A DNA stretch of 42,524 nt from CAZTDD01 sp964612675 (GTDB lineage: Bacteria > Hinthialibacterota > Hinthialibacteria > Hinthialibacterales > JAKPRU01): assembly GCA_964612675.1 (NCBI GenBank), contig CAZTDD010000051.1, positions 1-42,524 of the forward strand. Reading direction: 5' to 3'. Positions within the stretch are counted from its first letter, which is position 1. Every line of letters starts with the position of its first letter. The notes under the pieces are model-generated. The model saw only the letters and a list, made by a program, of their open reading frames with translations. It was not told the origin of the DNA and ran no database searches. Position numbers and translations under genes: made by a program. Shown in pieces: positions 23,649 to 31,817 of the stretch.

Positions 23649-24834
23649 GATCATTGATACAGCAAGCGCGCTCGGACTCAATCCTCATGTGATCGAGAAG
23701 GATTACGTGCTCGGGTGGGTTCTGTGGGGCATTAACGGTCACAACTCGCTCACGGAGAAGTGGATATTCAAGGGCGGCACATGTCTGAAGAAATGTTTCT
23801 TCGAAACGTATCGATTCTCTGAAGATCTTGACTTCACACTGACCGATCCTTCTCATGTCGACGACCCTTTCCTGAAGAGGGTATTTTCTGAGATCGGAAA
23901 GCATGTTTATGAAGAAACAGGCATCGAGCTCCCAGGCGGATTTCAGCAGTTCGAGATCTACGAGAATCCTCGCGGCAAGAAATCCTGTCAGGGCAAGATC
24001 GGGTACCGAGGCCCCATATCTCCGCGCGGTAGAAGCATCCCACGGATTAAACTCGACTTGGCGATAGATGAATGTGTAGTTCTACCTTCGGTCGAGACTC
24101 CGGTATTCCATCCTTACAGCGATGTCCCGGATGGAGGTTTCGTTGTGCGATCCTATGCCTATGAGGAGGCATTCGGCGAAAAAGTGAGGGCACTTGCCGA
24201 ACGGGCCAGGCCGCGCGATTTGTACGACGTAATAAACCTGTTTCGGAATGTCCGCGCCCGGCCGGTAGCTGCCGTACTTCTCGATGTGCTCAGGCGGAAA
24301 TGCGAATTCAGGGGCATTGGCGTTCCCGTTTTTGACCGTTTCGTACAGACCCGGCCCGACCTGGAGGGTGGCTGGCAGTCGATGTTGGCACATCAGCTGC
24401 CTGCTTTGCCTCCCTTCGAGACGTTCTGGGATGAACTACCGGCCTTCTTCGATTGGCTCCATGGTGGCCCGGAACCCGAGATTCGCCCCGCTTACAAAGG
24501 ACCTGCCGGCGAAGAAACCGTCCAGCAGCGAACGTTGTGCCTCCCGTTACCCAGTATCGTCCAGTCTTATGTGGAGGTTATTTGTTTTGCCGCATCGAAC
24601 CGTCTTTGTGTCGACCTTGACTATCAAGGGTCGACAAAGCGTATCGAACCTTATTCGCTTCGCCGTACAAAAGAAGGCAACATTATCCTTCATGCTCACA
24701 ACGTAGATAAGAACGAAGACCGAAGCTACCTCGTGGATCGGATTCAAGGAGCCCGAGCTGCCAGCCAGACGTTTATTCCACGATACGAAATCGAGTTGAC
24801 ACCGGTTTCAAGAGTAGAATCCACATCAGGTTGA
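23632..24834 (+). CDS. abiEii: AbiEii-type nucleotidyltransferase toxin with WYL-like C-terminus
   Basis: A 400-residue toxin of the AbiEii/AbiGii family, which transfers nucleotides onto RNA (in characterised relatives, tRNA) and stops growth during phage attack. Near the N-terminus lie HVIEKDYVLGWVLWG, then FKGGTCLKK and RFSEDLDFTL, the nucleotidyltransferase core with the paired Asp residues, and later AYEEAFGEKVRALAERARPRDLYD. Up to about residue 290 this is normal. The last 105 or so residues form an extra domain with YVEVICFAASNRLCVDLDY, RIEPYSLRRTKEGNIILHA and RSYLVDRIQGA then FIPRYEIEL, which resembles a WYL ligand-sensing domain. The start overlaps abiEi, indicating coupled translation. 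Confidence 0.85.
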   Translation: MIGRREIIDTASALGLNPHVIEKDYVLGWVLWGINGHNSLTEKWIFKGGTCLKKCFFETYRFSEDLDFTLTDPSHVDDPFLKRVFSEIGKHVYEETGIELPGGFQQFEIYENPRGKKSCQGKIGYRGPISPRGRSIPRIKLDLAIDECVVLPSVETPVFHPYSDVPDGGFVVRSYAYEEAFGEKVRALAERARPRDLYDVINLFRNVRARPVAAVLLDVLRRKCEFRGIGVPVFDRFVQTRPDLEGGWQSMLAHQLPALPPFETFWDELPAFFDWLHGGPEPEIRPAYKGPAGEETVQQRTLCLPLPSIVQSYVEVICFAASNRLCVDLDYQGSTKRIEPYSLRRTKEGNIILHAHNVDKNEDRSYLVDRIQGARAASQTFIPRYEIELTPVSRVESTSG

Positions 24835-24920
24835 GCTGACACGCTTGCTCCCGGAAGCGATGGGAATCTGATAGAGTCTCCGGCAGATAAAAGAAAGACG
24901 TTTGTCTCCGGAGGTAAACC

Positions 24921-26963
24921 ATGGTCCCGAAAACAGCTCCAGGACAGTGGGTCCTGCTCTTTGTACTTCTATTGAGTGTATCGACTGCCTATACGCAACA
25001 ACCCAACGAAGTGGCCGGTGCCCGCATCGGTTTCGCAGACTCGGTCTCATTCGGGCCGATCAATGTTGCGATGTGGGCGAAGGCAGCGGTGCTGGATTTG
25101 GATGGAGACGGCGGCCAAGACCTACTTGTCTCCGGAGGTGGATTCCAGGGCGGCGGCTATCTCTTTCGCGACCCGGGACTCAAGAACGGGAAGCGAATCT
25201 ACCCAACCGGCGAGGAAGTCCAGATTGAACACACCGAGTTCAGGGCTGTTCCGTTTTACGGCGAGAGCCGCTCGGGCCTTCTGTTTGTCCAAGCCGGTGT
25301 CCTGGTCTATCGGCCCCCTGCAAGAAACAACGGTTCGCTTTTTGGGCGGGCGGAACCTGTGATGGGCGAAAACGACGAGCCGTTTCAGCCCGGGGGTCAA
25401 GACATTTACCCCATTCGCCGTGGAGACCGAATCGACCTCTTGATCGGCAGGAAGGCCGGAGACTATTGGCCTCCCGGGCCGAGCGCTTGGGGCGATCAGG
25501 CAAAGAAATCGGGAATCGGACTTTACAAGAGCTGGGATGAAGAAGGAGACTGGCGGGGCGGACGGAGCGAAGGGCTTTTCTTCTATTCGCGCGATGTTGG
25601 GTCGGGAAAAGAGCACGTCTACTCTGAGCCGGTTCAGCTGCGGACACCGGAAGGCAACCCCATCCTGGTAAATGGAAATCCATCCGCTGTCGTTGCGGAC
25701 TGGGACGGCGATGGCGACTGGGATATCGTGTCGGGAGATTTTATCGATTACCTCACGTATTTCGAGAACATCGGCACATTCGAAAAGCCCGTCTTCCGTC
25801 CGGGGCGAAAGGTGCAGGATCTTGAGGGCAATGTTATCCACCTGCCGCAGAATATGACCATGACGGAACTGACCGACTGGCGGGGGAACGGTCGAGTCGA
25901 TCTCCTTGTTGCCCAGGAAAACGGCCGTCTTTATTTCATGGAATTCCGTGGTCTCTCGGGCGACGGACTGCCGCTCTTTACCCCTCCCGAGGTCATTCTC
26001 CAAGAAAACCCCGTTTTAGAGACCGGGATCATGGCTGTGCCGTCCGCACTCGATTGGGACCGTGACGGCAACACCGACATTGTGGCCGGGAATGCGGGAG
26101 GATATGTGGAATGGTTCCGCAATCTCGGGTCGGATCAAGATCCCGTTTTCGATCTGCCGCGACGTCTCGAATCGGGCGGTTATCCGCTTCGTGTGCAAGC
26201 AGGTTACCACGGATCGATTCAAGGACCGAATGAGAAGACCTGGGGCTACACCTGCCCCTGTTTCACGGACTGGGATGGTGACGGTCTCCCGGATTTGATT
26301 CTGTGCGGGGTTCGGGGCGATCATGTCTTCTATCGCAACACCGGCGGAGACATCCTCCAGGAATTGGAAAAGGGACGACCGATCGAGGTCAACGGCGTTC
26401 CCCTTCGGACTCGAACACGGGTGCGACCCGTCGCGGTTGTTCTACGAGATGGTGAACTGCCGTCCTATGTGTGTCTGGATGACATGGGATTTCTGGTGCT
26501 TCATGAAAGAGACTTGGAAGATGGCATCACGGCGCTGGAAACCAGTCGGCGGATACTCTATTCCGACGGTTCGAAGATGAAACTGGACGGCGAAGGCGGC
26601 CTGGAGGGGCGCGCGAAATTAGCGACTGTGGATTGGGACGAGGACGGCGATTGGGATCTACTTTGTGGGCTGAAAGGAAATCAACCGTTAGCGAAACCCG
26701 GCGGCGACAACTGCAAGATCCTGTATTTCGAGAACGTCGGCAGTCGACAGGAACCGGTTTTCGAGCGGCCGCGTTATCTGATCGACCCGGCGACCGATAA
26801 ACCGTTCGAATTCCGCGATCATTCCTGTGCACCGTTTACGGTGGCATTTTATGGGGATAGTAAACCCGGCCTGCTTGTCGGTACGGAATCCGGTTCGATG
26901 TTCTATTGGTCGCGTCCGATGTTCAGGATTGGCGATGCACGCATCGAGCCCTACCAGCAATGA
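24921..26963 (+). CDS. Secreted FG-GAP/VCBS repeat protein
   Basis: A 680-residue exported protein (signal peptide about 1-25, ending STAYTQQ). It carries at least six calcium-loop repeats of the D-x-D-x-D-G-x-x-D kind: LDLDGDGGQDLLVSGG, ADWDGDGDWDIVSGD, TDWRGNGRVDLLVAQ, LDWDRDGNTDIVAGN, TDWDGDGLPDLILCG and VDWDEDGDWDLLCG. Such repeats form a seven-bladed propeller as in integrin alpha heads and are common in secreted proteins that bind ligands or surfaces. No enzymatic motif is visible. The ATG follows GGAGGT, a strong ribosome site. It converges on the metallo-beta-lactamase gene with 18 bases between. Confidence 0.85.
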   Translation: MVPKTAPGQWVLLFVLLLSVSTAYTQQPNEVAGARIGFADSVSFGPINVAMWAKAAVLDLDGDGGQDLLVSGGGFQGGGYLFRDPGLKNGKRIYPTGEEVQIEHTEFRAVPFYGESRSGLLFVQAGVLVYRPPARNNGSLFGRAEPVMGENDEPFQPGGQDIYPIRRGDRIDLLIGRKAGDYWPPGPSAWGDQAKKSGIGLYKSWDEEGDWRGGRSEGLFFYSRDVGSGKEHVYSEPVQLRTPEGNPILVNGNPSAVVADWDGDGDWDIVSGDFIDYLTYFENIGTFEKPVFRPGRKVQDLEGNVIHLPQNMTMTELTDWRGNGRVDLLVAQENGRLYFMEFRGLSGDGLPLFTPPEVILQENPVLETGIMAVPSALDWDRDGNTDIVAGNAGGYVEWFRNLGSDQDPVFDLPRRLESGGYPLRVQAGYHGSIQGPNEKTWGYTCPCFTDWDGDGLPDLILCGVRGDHVFYRNTGGDILQELEKGRPIEVNGVPLRTRTRVRPVAVVLRDGELPSYVCLDDMGFLVLHERDLEDGITALETSRRILYSDGSKMKLDGEGGLEGRAKLATVDWDEDGDWDLLCGLKGNQPLAKPGGDNCKILYFENVGSRQEPVFERPRYLIDPATDKPFEFRDHSCAPFTVAFYGDSKPGLLVGTESGSMFYWSRPMFRIGDARIEPYQQ

Positions 26964-26981
26964 GCATCGTCCTATCAATGC

Positions 26982-27536
26982 TCAGACGAAGAACGGGTTC
27001 TTTGTTCGTTCGATGCCGACTGTGCTCGCGGGGCCGTGGCCGGGGTAGATTTCTACGTGGTCGTCCAACGTGAAGATTTTATCGCGGATGTTTTGCATTT
27101 CCCGTTCTTTGTTTTCGCCGCCGGCACCCCCGATCGATCCTGCAAACAGCGCATCGCCGACAAAAACCATCCGATTCTCAAGAAACAACATGATCGAATC
27201 GGGTGTATGGCCGCTGACATCGGAGACCGTTCCGCTCAGCTCACCCACTAGCACTTCTTCCCCCTCGCTGACGGTTCGCCCGCCGTACCGTCCTCTCCGT
27301 GCGCTCAACACCTCGCCACCGTGCCGATTCTGGATCTCCGGAATTCCATCTGCATGGTCGTAATGATCGTGTGTCAAGAAGATATACTTGAGAGATAATC
27401 CGTTCGCCGTAAGAAACTCGCTAATCGCCGGATCGTAACACCCCGCGTCGACCAAGACGGCCTCACGAGTATTTGGGCAACCGGCTATATAGGCGTTCGA
27501 TTCGTTCGCGTTAAGAAGAAAGGATTTGAATAACAT
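26982..27536 (-). CDS. Metallo-beta-lactamase-fold hydrolase, glyoxalase II-like
   Basis: A 184-residue cytoplasmic enzyme with the full metal-binding set of the glyoxalase II group: THDHYDH (His56, His58, Asp60, His61), SGHTPDS (His110), FVGDALF (Asp128) and YPGHGP (His167). It would hydrolyse a thioester such as S-lactoylglutathione or a related small molecule; at 184 residues it lacks the C-terminal helical domain of classic glyoxalase II, so the substrate is open. ATG with AGGTGAG. It starts 4 bases after the pentapeptide protein stop, so the two probably share a transcript. Confidence 0.88.
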   Translation of the reverse strand: MLFKSFLLNANESNAYIAGCPNTREAVLVDAGCYDPAISEFLTANGLSLKYIFLTHDHYDHADGIPEIQNRHGGEVLSARRGRYGGRTVSEGEEVLVGELSGTVSDVSGHTPDSIMLFLENRMVFVGDALFAGSIGGAGGENKEREMQNIRDKIFTLDDHVEIYPGHGPASTVGIERTKNPFFV

Positions 27537-27540
27537 ACGC

Positions 27541-28167
27541 TCACCTTTTCGCTCCCGTTAGGTCCGCATTTTCGAAGTTCGCGTGCCCTTTCGCACCGGA
27601 AAGGTTCGCCTCGGTCAGTCGGGCGCGTCGGAAAATCGCGCGGCTGATATCCGCTCCCGACAGGTCGGCTTTGGAGAAATCCGCGTTTCCAGGTCGCGAA
27701 TAGTAGAACAACGCTTCCCGGCAGTCCGCTTCGACGGCCTTAGTTCCGACGAGATTCGCTCGTTTCAGATTTGCACCGCGCAACGAGGCACCGGTCAGGT
27801 CGGCCGTCCCCAATACCGCCATCTGGAGATCCGCTTCGGCCATGTTTGCCCCGGCGAGGTTCGCCTCAGCGAGGAACGCCCGCGTCAGGATCGCTCCCGA
27901 AAGGTCCGCCCGCTGCAGATTCGCTTTGTTCAATACCGCTCCTTCAAGTCGAGCTTTCGTCAGATCCGCCCCGGAAAGATCCACACATTCCAGGATATAC
28001 TCGGTCAGGTCACCGCCCGACCGTGCAAGTTCGGCGATCTCTTCGCGGTATCGGTCTCTGTCTTCCAGATGTTCCCAACATAAGTCGCGTCCGGTGAGAG
28101 CGAGATGCGGGCAATTCGCCTCACGGCATGTTGCGAAATCGTAATGGAGGTTCTTTTCGGTAGTCAT
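27541..28167 (-). CDS. Pentapeptide-repeat protein with N-terminal cysteine knuckle
   Basis: A 208-residue protein whose residues 55-208 are almost unbroken A(D/N)LxX pentapeptides (for example DLSGADLTKARLEGAVLNKA), which fold as a right-handed quadrilateral beta-helix of about seven coils. Before it is a small cysteine/histidine cluster, C-x4-C then CWEH, that probably binds zinc. Some pentapeptide proteins mimic DNA and protect gyrase, but most have no known role and nothing here decides it. ATG with GGAG upstream; leads into the hydrolase gene. Confidence 0.85.
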   Translation of the reverse strand: MTTEKNLHYDFATCREANCPHLALTGRDLCWEHLEDRDRYREEIAELARSGGDLTEYILECVDLSGADLTKARLEGAVLNKANLQRADLSGAILTRAFLAEANLAGANMAEADLQMAVLGTADLTGASLRGANLKRANLVGTKAVEADCREALFYYSRPGNADFSKADLSGADISRAIFRRARLTEANLSGAKGHANFENADLTGAKR

Positions 28168-28190
28168 TCGTTTTTCTCCGATTCAACGGC

Positions 28191-28304
28191 GAGATTCCCA
28201 CGTCGCTTCGCTCCTCGGAATGACGATTCGCAGGCGTTTTCTTAAGAGAAGCGACGTGGCGATCTCGTAACTTATTGAGATTGCTTCGCTTCGCTCGCAA
28301 TGAC
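28191..28304. repeat. GTCATTGCGAGCGAAGCG-type palindromic repeats
   Basis: GAGATTCCCACGTCGCTTC (28191-28209) is the inverted partner of GAAGCGACGTGGCGATCTC (28248-28266), and a further half element runs 28277-28304 (GAGATTGCTTCGCTTCGCTC and on to CAATGAC). The same half element, inverted, is found at 36562. Sequences of this type are frequent dispersed repeats in many bacterial groups. Confidence 0.7.
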
Positions 28305-28429
28305 GCAATGACTCAGCGACACAGCGACTCAGTGACGCAACGACGCAGCGACTCAGTGACGCAACGACGCAGCGACTCAGCGACTCAGCGACGCAACGAC
28401 GCAGTGACGCGTTGACGCAATGACGATAA
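28302..28429. repeat. 8-bp tandem repeat array
   Basis: Sixteen consecutive 8-bp units of the form GAC(G/T)CA(A/G)(C/T), from GACGCAAT at 28302 to the degenerate GACGATAA at 28422. Within it a 24-bp block (three units) is perfectly duplicated at 28326-28349 and 28350-28373. It abuts the palindromic repeat, whose last bases CAATGAC are one unit of the array in another phase. Non-coding; it lies between the radical SAM and pentapeptide genes. Confidence 0.9.
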
Positions 28430-28459
28430 GTTACGATCTATTTGCGACACTACAATAGC

Positions 28460-29590
28460 TCATACCGTTCGTTTGGTCTGACTGCAAGCCCCTCCGCCTG
28501 AATGAAACAACGCCGAACGGATTTCAGCGAGTCCTTCACGCAATAATCGGCGTCGGTCATACGGCACCAACTGGGGACATTTCTCGCACGGCCCGGGAAG
28601 GGCTCCCTCAAAATGCAGGCGTCGCAATTCCGTCATGAACGGCTTGCCTCTGAGGTTTCGCAAACTGTCTTCTTCCAGTGTGCCCACTCGGTGGTTGGTC
28701 ATATAACAGCATGGGAAGAATTCGCCTACGCCTTGCAGCATCGCATTCCGCCACATATATCGGCAGTAATACGAGTTACCGTCCGGTTCGGCTGTGGAAC
28801 CTCCGCTGATATATTTCAGCGACCGCAAATAGGTCATCGGATCGAGATCCCAATAAGTAATCTTCAGGTTCAATTTCTTTGCGTTCTCAAGCGTTTCGTG
28901 GACACGTTCCTTCTGCTTTTGAACGTCCGGTTCGATTCGCTCTTTCATGGCGTGCGACATGTAGAGAGAGGTATGGATAATTGCTTCATTCGCGCCGATG
29001 GATTTGACCAATTCCGGGAATTGCGGGACCTCGTCGAGGTTTTGTCGCATCATCGCAAAGGAGAGCACCACGAGCGGCCGCGCGCCTTGCCGCATCCCGA
29101 TCAGCGCTTTCAAATTCTCGACGACCTTCTCGAACCCACCGGGTGGGCGAACGACTGCGTAGGTTTCCGGTGTCACGGCATCTAGAGAAATCCCGAGCCC
29201 CCGCAGGCCTGTTTCGATCACTTGCCGTCGCCGTTTCTCATCCAGAAGCACGCCGTTTGTGGAAAGAGTAACTTCCGCGCCGTGGGAATGAATGATTGCT
29301 ACCTTCTCGAAATAATCCCGATCGATGAACGGTTCACCGAGCCCGTAGAGACTCACTTCGTTTGCGCGGCGCAGGTAGTCTTCCAGGCCGCGAAAATACC
29401 CCACGCTGACCGGCTGATCGAAAGGCATTCGGTTGCCTTCGTGATCTTCACGGGGACACATGATACAACGGAGGTTGCAATAGGAATTGCTGCCGAGCGA
29501 CAGCTCGAGCGGGAAGGCGCGGGGCCTTTTCCGGCGCAGCAGAATATCGCAGTAGGCCTGTACCGTATTCCAAGCGCGAGTCAGATCCAT
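28460..29590 (-). CDS. Radical SAM enzyme with SPASM-type C-terminus
   Basis: A 376-residue radical SAM protein. The cluster motif C-x3-C-x2-C is Cys38, Cys42, Cys45 (YCNLRCIMC). GLGEPF and LSTNGVLLD mark the SAM-binding TIM barrel. The C-terminal part has further cysteines (YYCRYMW, FFPCCYM, CEKC) in the spacing of a SPASM domain, which holds extra Fe-S clusters in enzymes that modify peptides or sugars. No precursor peptide is visible nearby, so the substrate is unknown. The ATG at 29588-29590 was chosen for the GAGGT before it; a longer frame to 29632 is possible. Divergent from the flavoprotein gene. Confidence 0.85.
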   Translation of the reverse strand: MDLTRAWNTVQAYCDILLRRKRPRAFPLELSLGSNSYCNLRCIMCPREDHEGNRMPFDQPVSVGYFRGLEDYLRRANEVSLYGLGEPFIDRDYFEKVAIIHSHGAEVTLSTNGVLLDEKRRRQVIETGLRGLGISLDAVTPETYAVVRPPGGFEKVVENLKALIGMRQGARPLVVLSFAMMRQNLDEVPQFPELVKSIGANEAIIHTSLYMSHAMKERIEPDVQKQKERVHETLENAKKLNLKITYWDLDPMTYLRSLKYISGGSTAEPDGNSYYCRYMWRNAMLQGVGEFFPCCYMTNHRVGTLEEDSLRNLRGKPFMTELRRLHFEGALPGPCEKCPQLVPYDRRRLLREGLAEIRSALFHSGGGACSQTKRTV

Positions 29591-29757
29591 CGGTACCTCA
29601 ACCGATCGTGAAGAGCGGATCTCCTGGAGCACACCTCCAGGCAGTCATTTGTACCCGTTGATTCTATCCGTGACTGGGTCCACAACAAGGTCGATAGCCG
29701 AGAGATCCCGTAGTCATTGCCCGGGTACGTTGCCAGAATAGGAACGGAGGTGTGCGG

Positions 29758-30372
29758 ATGATTCTGGCGATACACGGCCATCCAAAAGGAGCCGGGACCG
29801 GCCTGGTCCTCTTGGAGGAGGCTGTGTCCGCAGCAGTGGTTGAGGGGGTTGAAACAACGATCATCGGTGTCTCCGATTATCGGGTACGGGGTTGTGCGGG
29901 ATGTAACCTGTGCGACGCGGGCGGCGGATGTCGGATCCATGATTCGATGTGGGAAATCTATCCGCTCTTGGCACGGTGCGAGGGGATCATCGTCTCGACA
30001 CCTGTGTTTTTCGGCGGTCCACCTGCGGAGTTGAAAGCGTGGATCGACCGATGTAATCCGTTTTGGAAAGATCGCAAGGTGCTTCAACAGAATGTCCGTC
30101 CCCGAAGACCCGGTGCGCTGATTGCTACGGCGGGCTCCAACATGAGTACCGCGTTTTTGGGAGTCATCGAGACGGTACGAGCGTTTTTCTGCACATTGGG
30201 AGTCGATTTCACGGCGCAGCTCTTGATCGGCGGGTTGGACCATGCCCCGGGTACTTATCCCACGGCCGAGCAGCGCGAGCAGGCACGCGGGATCGGCAAG
30301 AAGATCGCCGAACTTCGAAATACCGAGGTTCTTTCTCCCGACCATCCCTGGTGGGACCATCCGCCGGAATGA
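29758..30372 (+). CDS. Iron-sulfur flavoprotein (NADPH-dependent FMN reductase family)
   Basis: A 204-residue flavodoxin-fold protein. A compact cysteine motif, Cys46-x2-Cys49-x2-Cys52-x5-Cys58 (CAGCNLCDAGGGC), is the signature of Isf-type iron-sulfur flavoproteins, which pass electrons between a [4Fe-4S] cluster and FMN. IIVSTPVFFGGPPAELKAWIDR is the flavin-binding loop typical of the family. The ATG at 29758 lies 7 bases after GGAGG; a GTG at 29752 is too close to it. It diverges from the radical SAM gene (167 bases between), and a role in feeding electrons to that enzyme is conceivable but not shown. Confidence 0.88.
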   Translation: MILAIHGHPKGAGTGLVLLEEAVSAAVVEGVETTIIGVSDYRVRGCAGCNLCDAGGGCRIHDSMWEIYPLLARCEGIIVSTPVFFGGPPAELKAWIDRCNPFWKDRKVLQQNVRPRRPGALIATAGSNMSTAFLGVIETVRAFFCTLGVDFTAQLLIGGLDHAPGTYPTAEQREQARGIGKKIAELRNTEVLSPDHPWWDHPPE

Positions 30373-30611
30373 TCCGATAGTCGGTTGGATGGATCGTTCC
30401 CCCCACCGCTTGCCTTGACTCGAATCCACCGCCTGTCAAGAATGCATGGTAAGCGGCAAGGCGCTTGATAGGGCGGGTTCTGCAAAACATCCGCTTTGAT
30501 CCAACTTCCTGTCCCGGAACATTCAGTACGCTTTTTTGTTCTCGAAAGCAGTAGGCGGGTCGATGTTGGAGAGCACTCTACCGACTTGCATAGAAAAGTG
30601 AGGATACCCCG
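30373..30611. other. Intergenic stretch before apgM
   Basis: No gene seen. It holds overlapping short inverted repeats near 30405-30465 (for example CTTGAC pairing with GTCAAG), which could be a weak terminator or leader structure. No convincing promoter. Confidence 0.4.
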
Positions 30612-31817
30612 ATGACACTGGAATTATTGACACGATTGTCCGAAACGAGCGACAGTAAAATTGTCTTTCTGATTTTCGATGGACTCGGCGGTTTGGATGT
30701 GGATGGCAGAGGCACTGCCTTGGAGTCTGCGGCGACCCCGAACCTCGATATACTTGCCGCGGAGGGGACAGTCGGGTTTGCCCATCCCATTCAGCCCGGG
30801 ATCACCCCGGGCAGCGGACCGGCCCATTTAGCGCTCTTTGGATACGATCCGCTGAAGTACGATATTGGCCGAGGCATCTTATCGGCCCTCGGAGTCGGAT
30901 TTGAGATTCAGGACGGCGACGTTGCAGCGCGGGTGAATTTTGCCACGATAGACGACAACGGGCTTGTTACCGACCGGCGTGCCGGGCGAATTCCAACGGA
31001 AACGTGCGTGCAACTGTGTGACAAACTGCAGACGATCGATCTTCCGGACGTCGAGCTGTTTGTAAAACCGGAGAAAGAACACCGTGCAGCCGTTATTCTG
31101 CGCGGCAAAGGGCTTTCGGGCGCTATCTGCGACACCGATCCCCAGCGAACGGGCGCGAAACCAGTCACAGCCCAGGCGACTCAGGAAGACCCCGCCGCAA
31201 AGAAGACCGCTGAGATTGTCAAGGAATTTCTCGACAAAGCATTCGATATGCTTCGAGACGATAAACCGGCCAACGGTATCTTGATGCGTGGATTCGACAG
31301 TTTCGAGGCACTGCCCTCGATGCAGGAGGTTTTCAAATTGAGGCCCGCGGCGATTGCAACGTATCCGATGTATAAGGGCGTCTCTCGTCTCGTCGGCATG
31401 GATGTGCTCGATGCAGGCGACACGCCTGAAACCGAATTTGACTGCCTTGAACAGAATTGGAAGGATTACGACTACTTCTATCTGCATATCAAGAAGACCG
31501 ACAGCTATGGGGAGGACGGCAACTACGAGGGACGCGTTCATGTCCTCGAGGAAGTCGACAAACTCGTGCCCCGTTTGGTCGCTCTTCAACCGGACACGAT
31601 CCTCGTGACAGGAGATCACTCGACGCCCGCACCGATGAAATCGCACAGCTTCCACCCGGTGCCCGTATTGATCAATTCGAAACTTGCCCGCCGGGATCAG
31701 GCGAAAGTATTCTCGGAGACGGAATGCCTGGCCGGCGGACTGGGGCACGTCGCGATGATGCATTTGATGTCGTTGGCATTGGCTCACAGCGGAAAGCTTC
31801 AGAAATATGGCGCTTGA
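30612..31817 (+). CDS. apgM: Cofactor-independent phosphoglycerate mutase, archaeal type
   Basis: A 401-residue enzyme interconverting 3- and 2-phosphoglycerate in glycolysis and gluconeogenesis. It belongs to the alkaline-phosphatase superfamily: LIFDGLGG with the metal ligand Asp23, the nucleophile Ser68 in PGSGPAHLALFGYDP, later YLHIKKTDSYG, and TGDHSTP carrying Asp and His ligands, with GLGHVAMMHLM at the end. Length and motifs match the archaeal-type aPGAM, which also occurs in a number of bacteria. ATG with GAGGAT upstream. It overlaps the M16-like gene by 11 bases. Confidence 0.93.
   Translation: MTLELLTRLSETSDSKIVFLIFDGLGGLDVDGRGTALESAATPNLDILAAEGTVGFAHPIQPGITPGSGPAHLALFGYDPLKYDIGRGILSALGVGFEIQDGDVAARVNFATIDDNGLVTDRRAGRIPTETCVQLCDKLQTIDLPDVELFVKPEKEHRAAVILRGKGLSGAICDTDPQRTGAKPVTAQATQEDPAAKKTAEIVKEFLDKAFDMLRDDKPANGILMRGFDSFEALPSMQEVFKLRPAAIATYPMYKGVSRLVGMDVLDAGDTPETEFDCLEQNWKDYDYFYLHIKKTDSYGEDGNYEGRVHVLEEVDKLVPRLVALQPDTILVTGDHSTPAPMKSHSFHPVPVLINSKLARRDQAKVFSETECLAGGLGHVAMMHLMSLALAHSGKLQKYGA

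Noticed and set aside
28302..28429. Possible CRISPR array
   Set aside because: Units are 8 bp, contiguous and without unique spacers; no cas genes are nearby.
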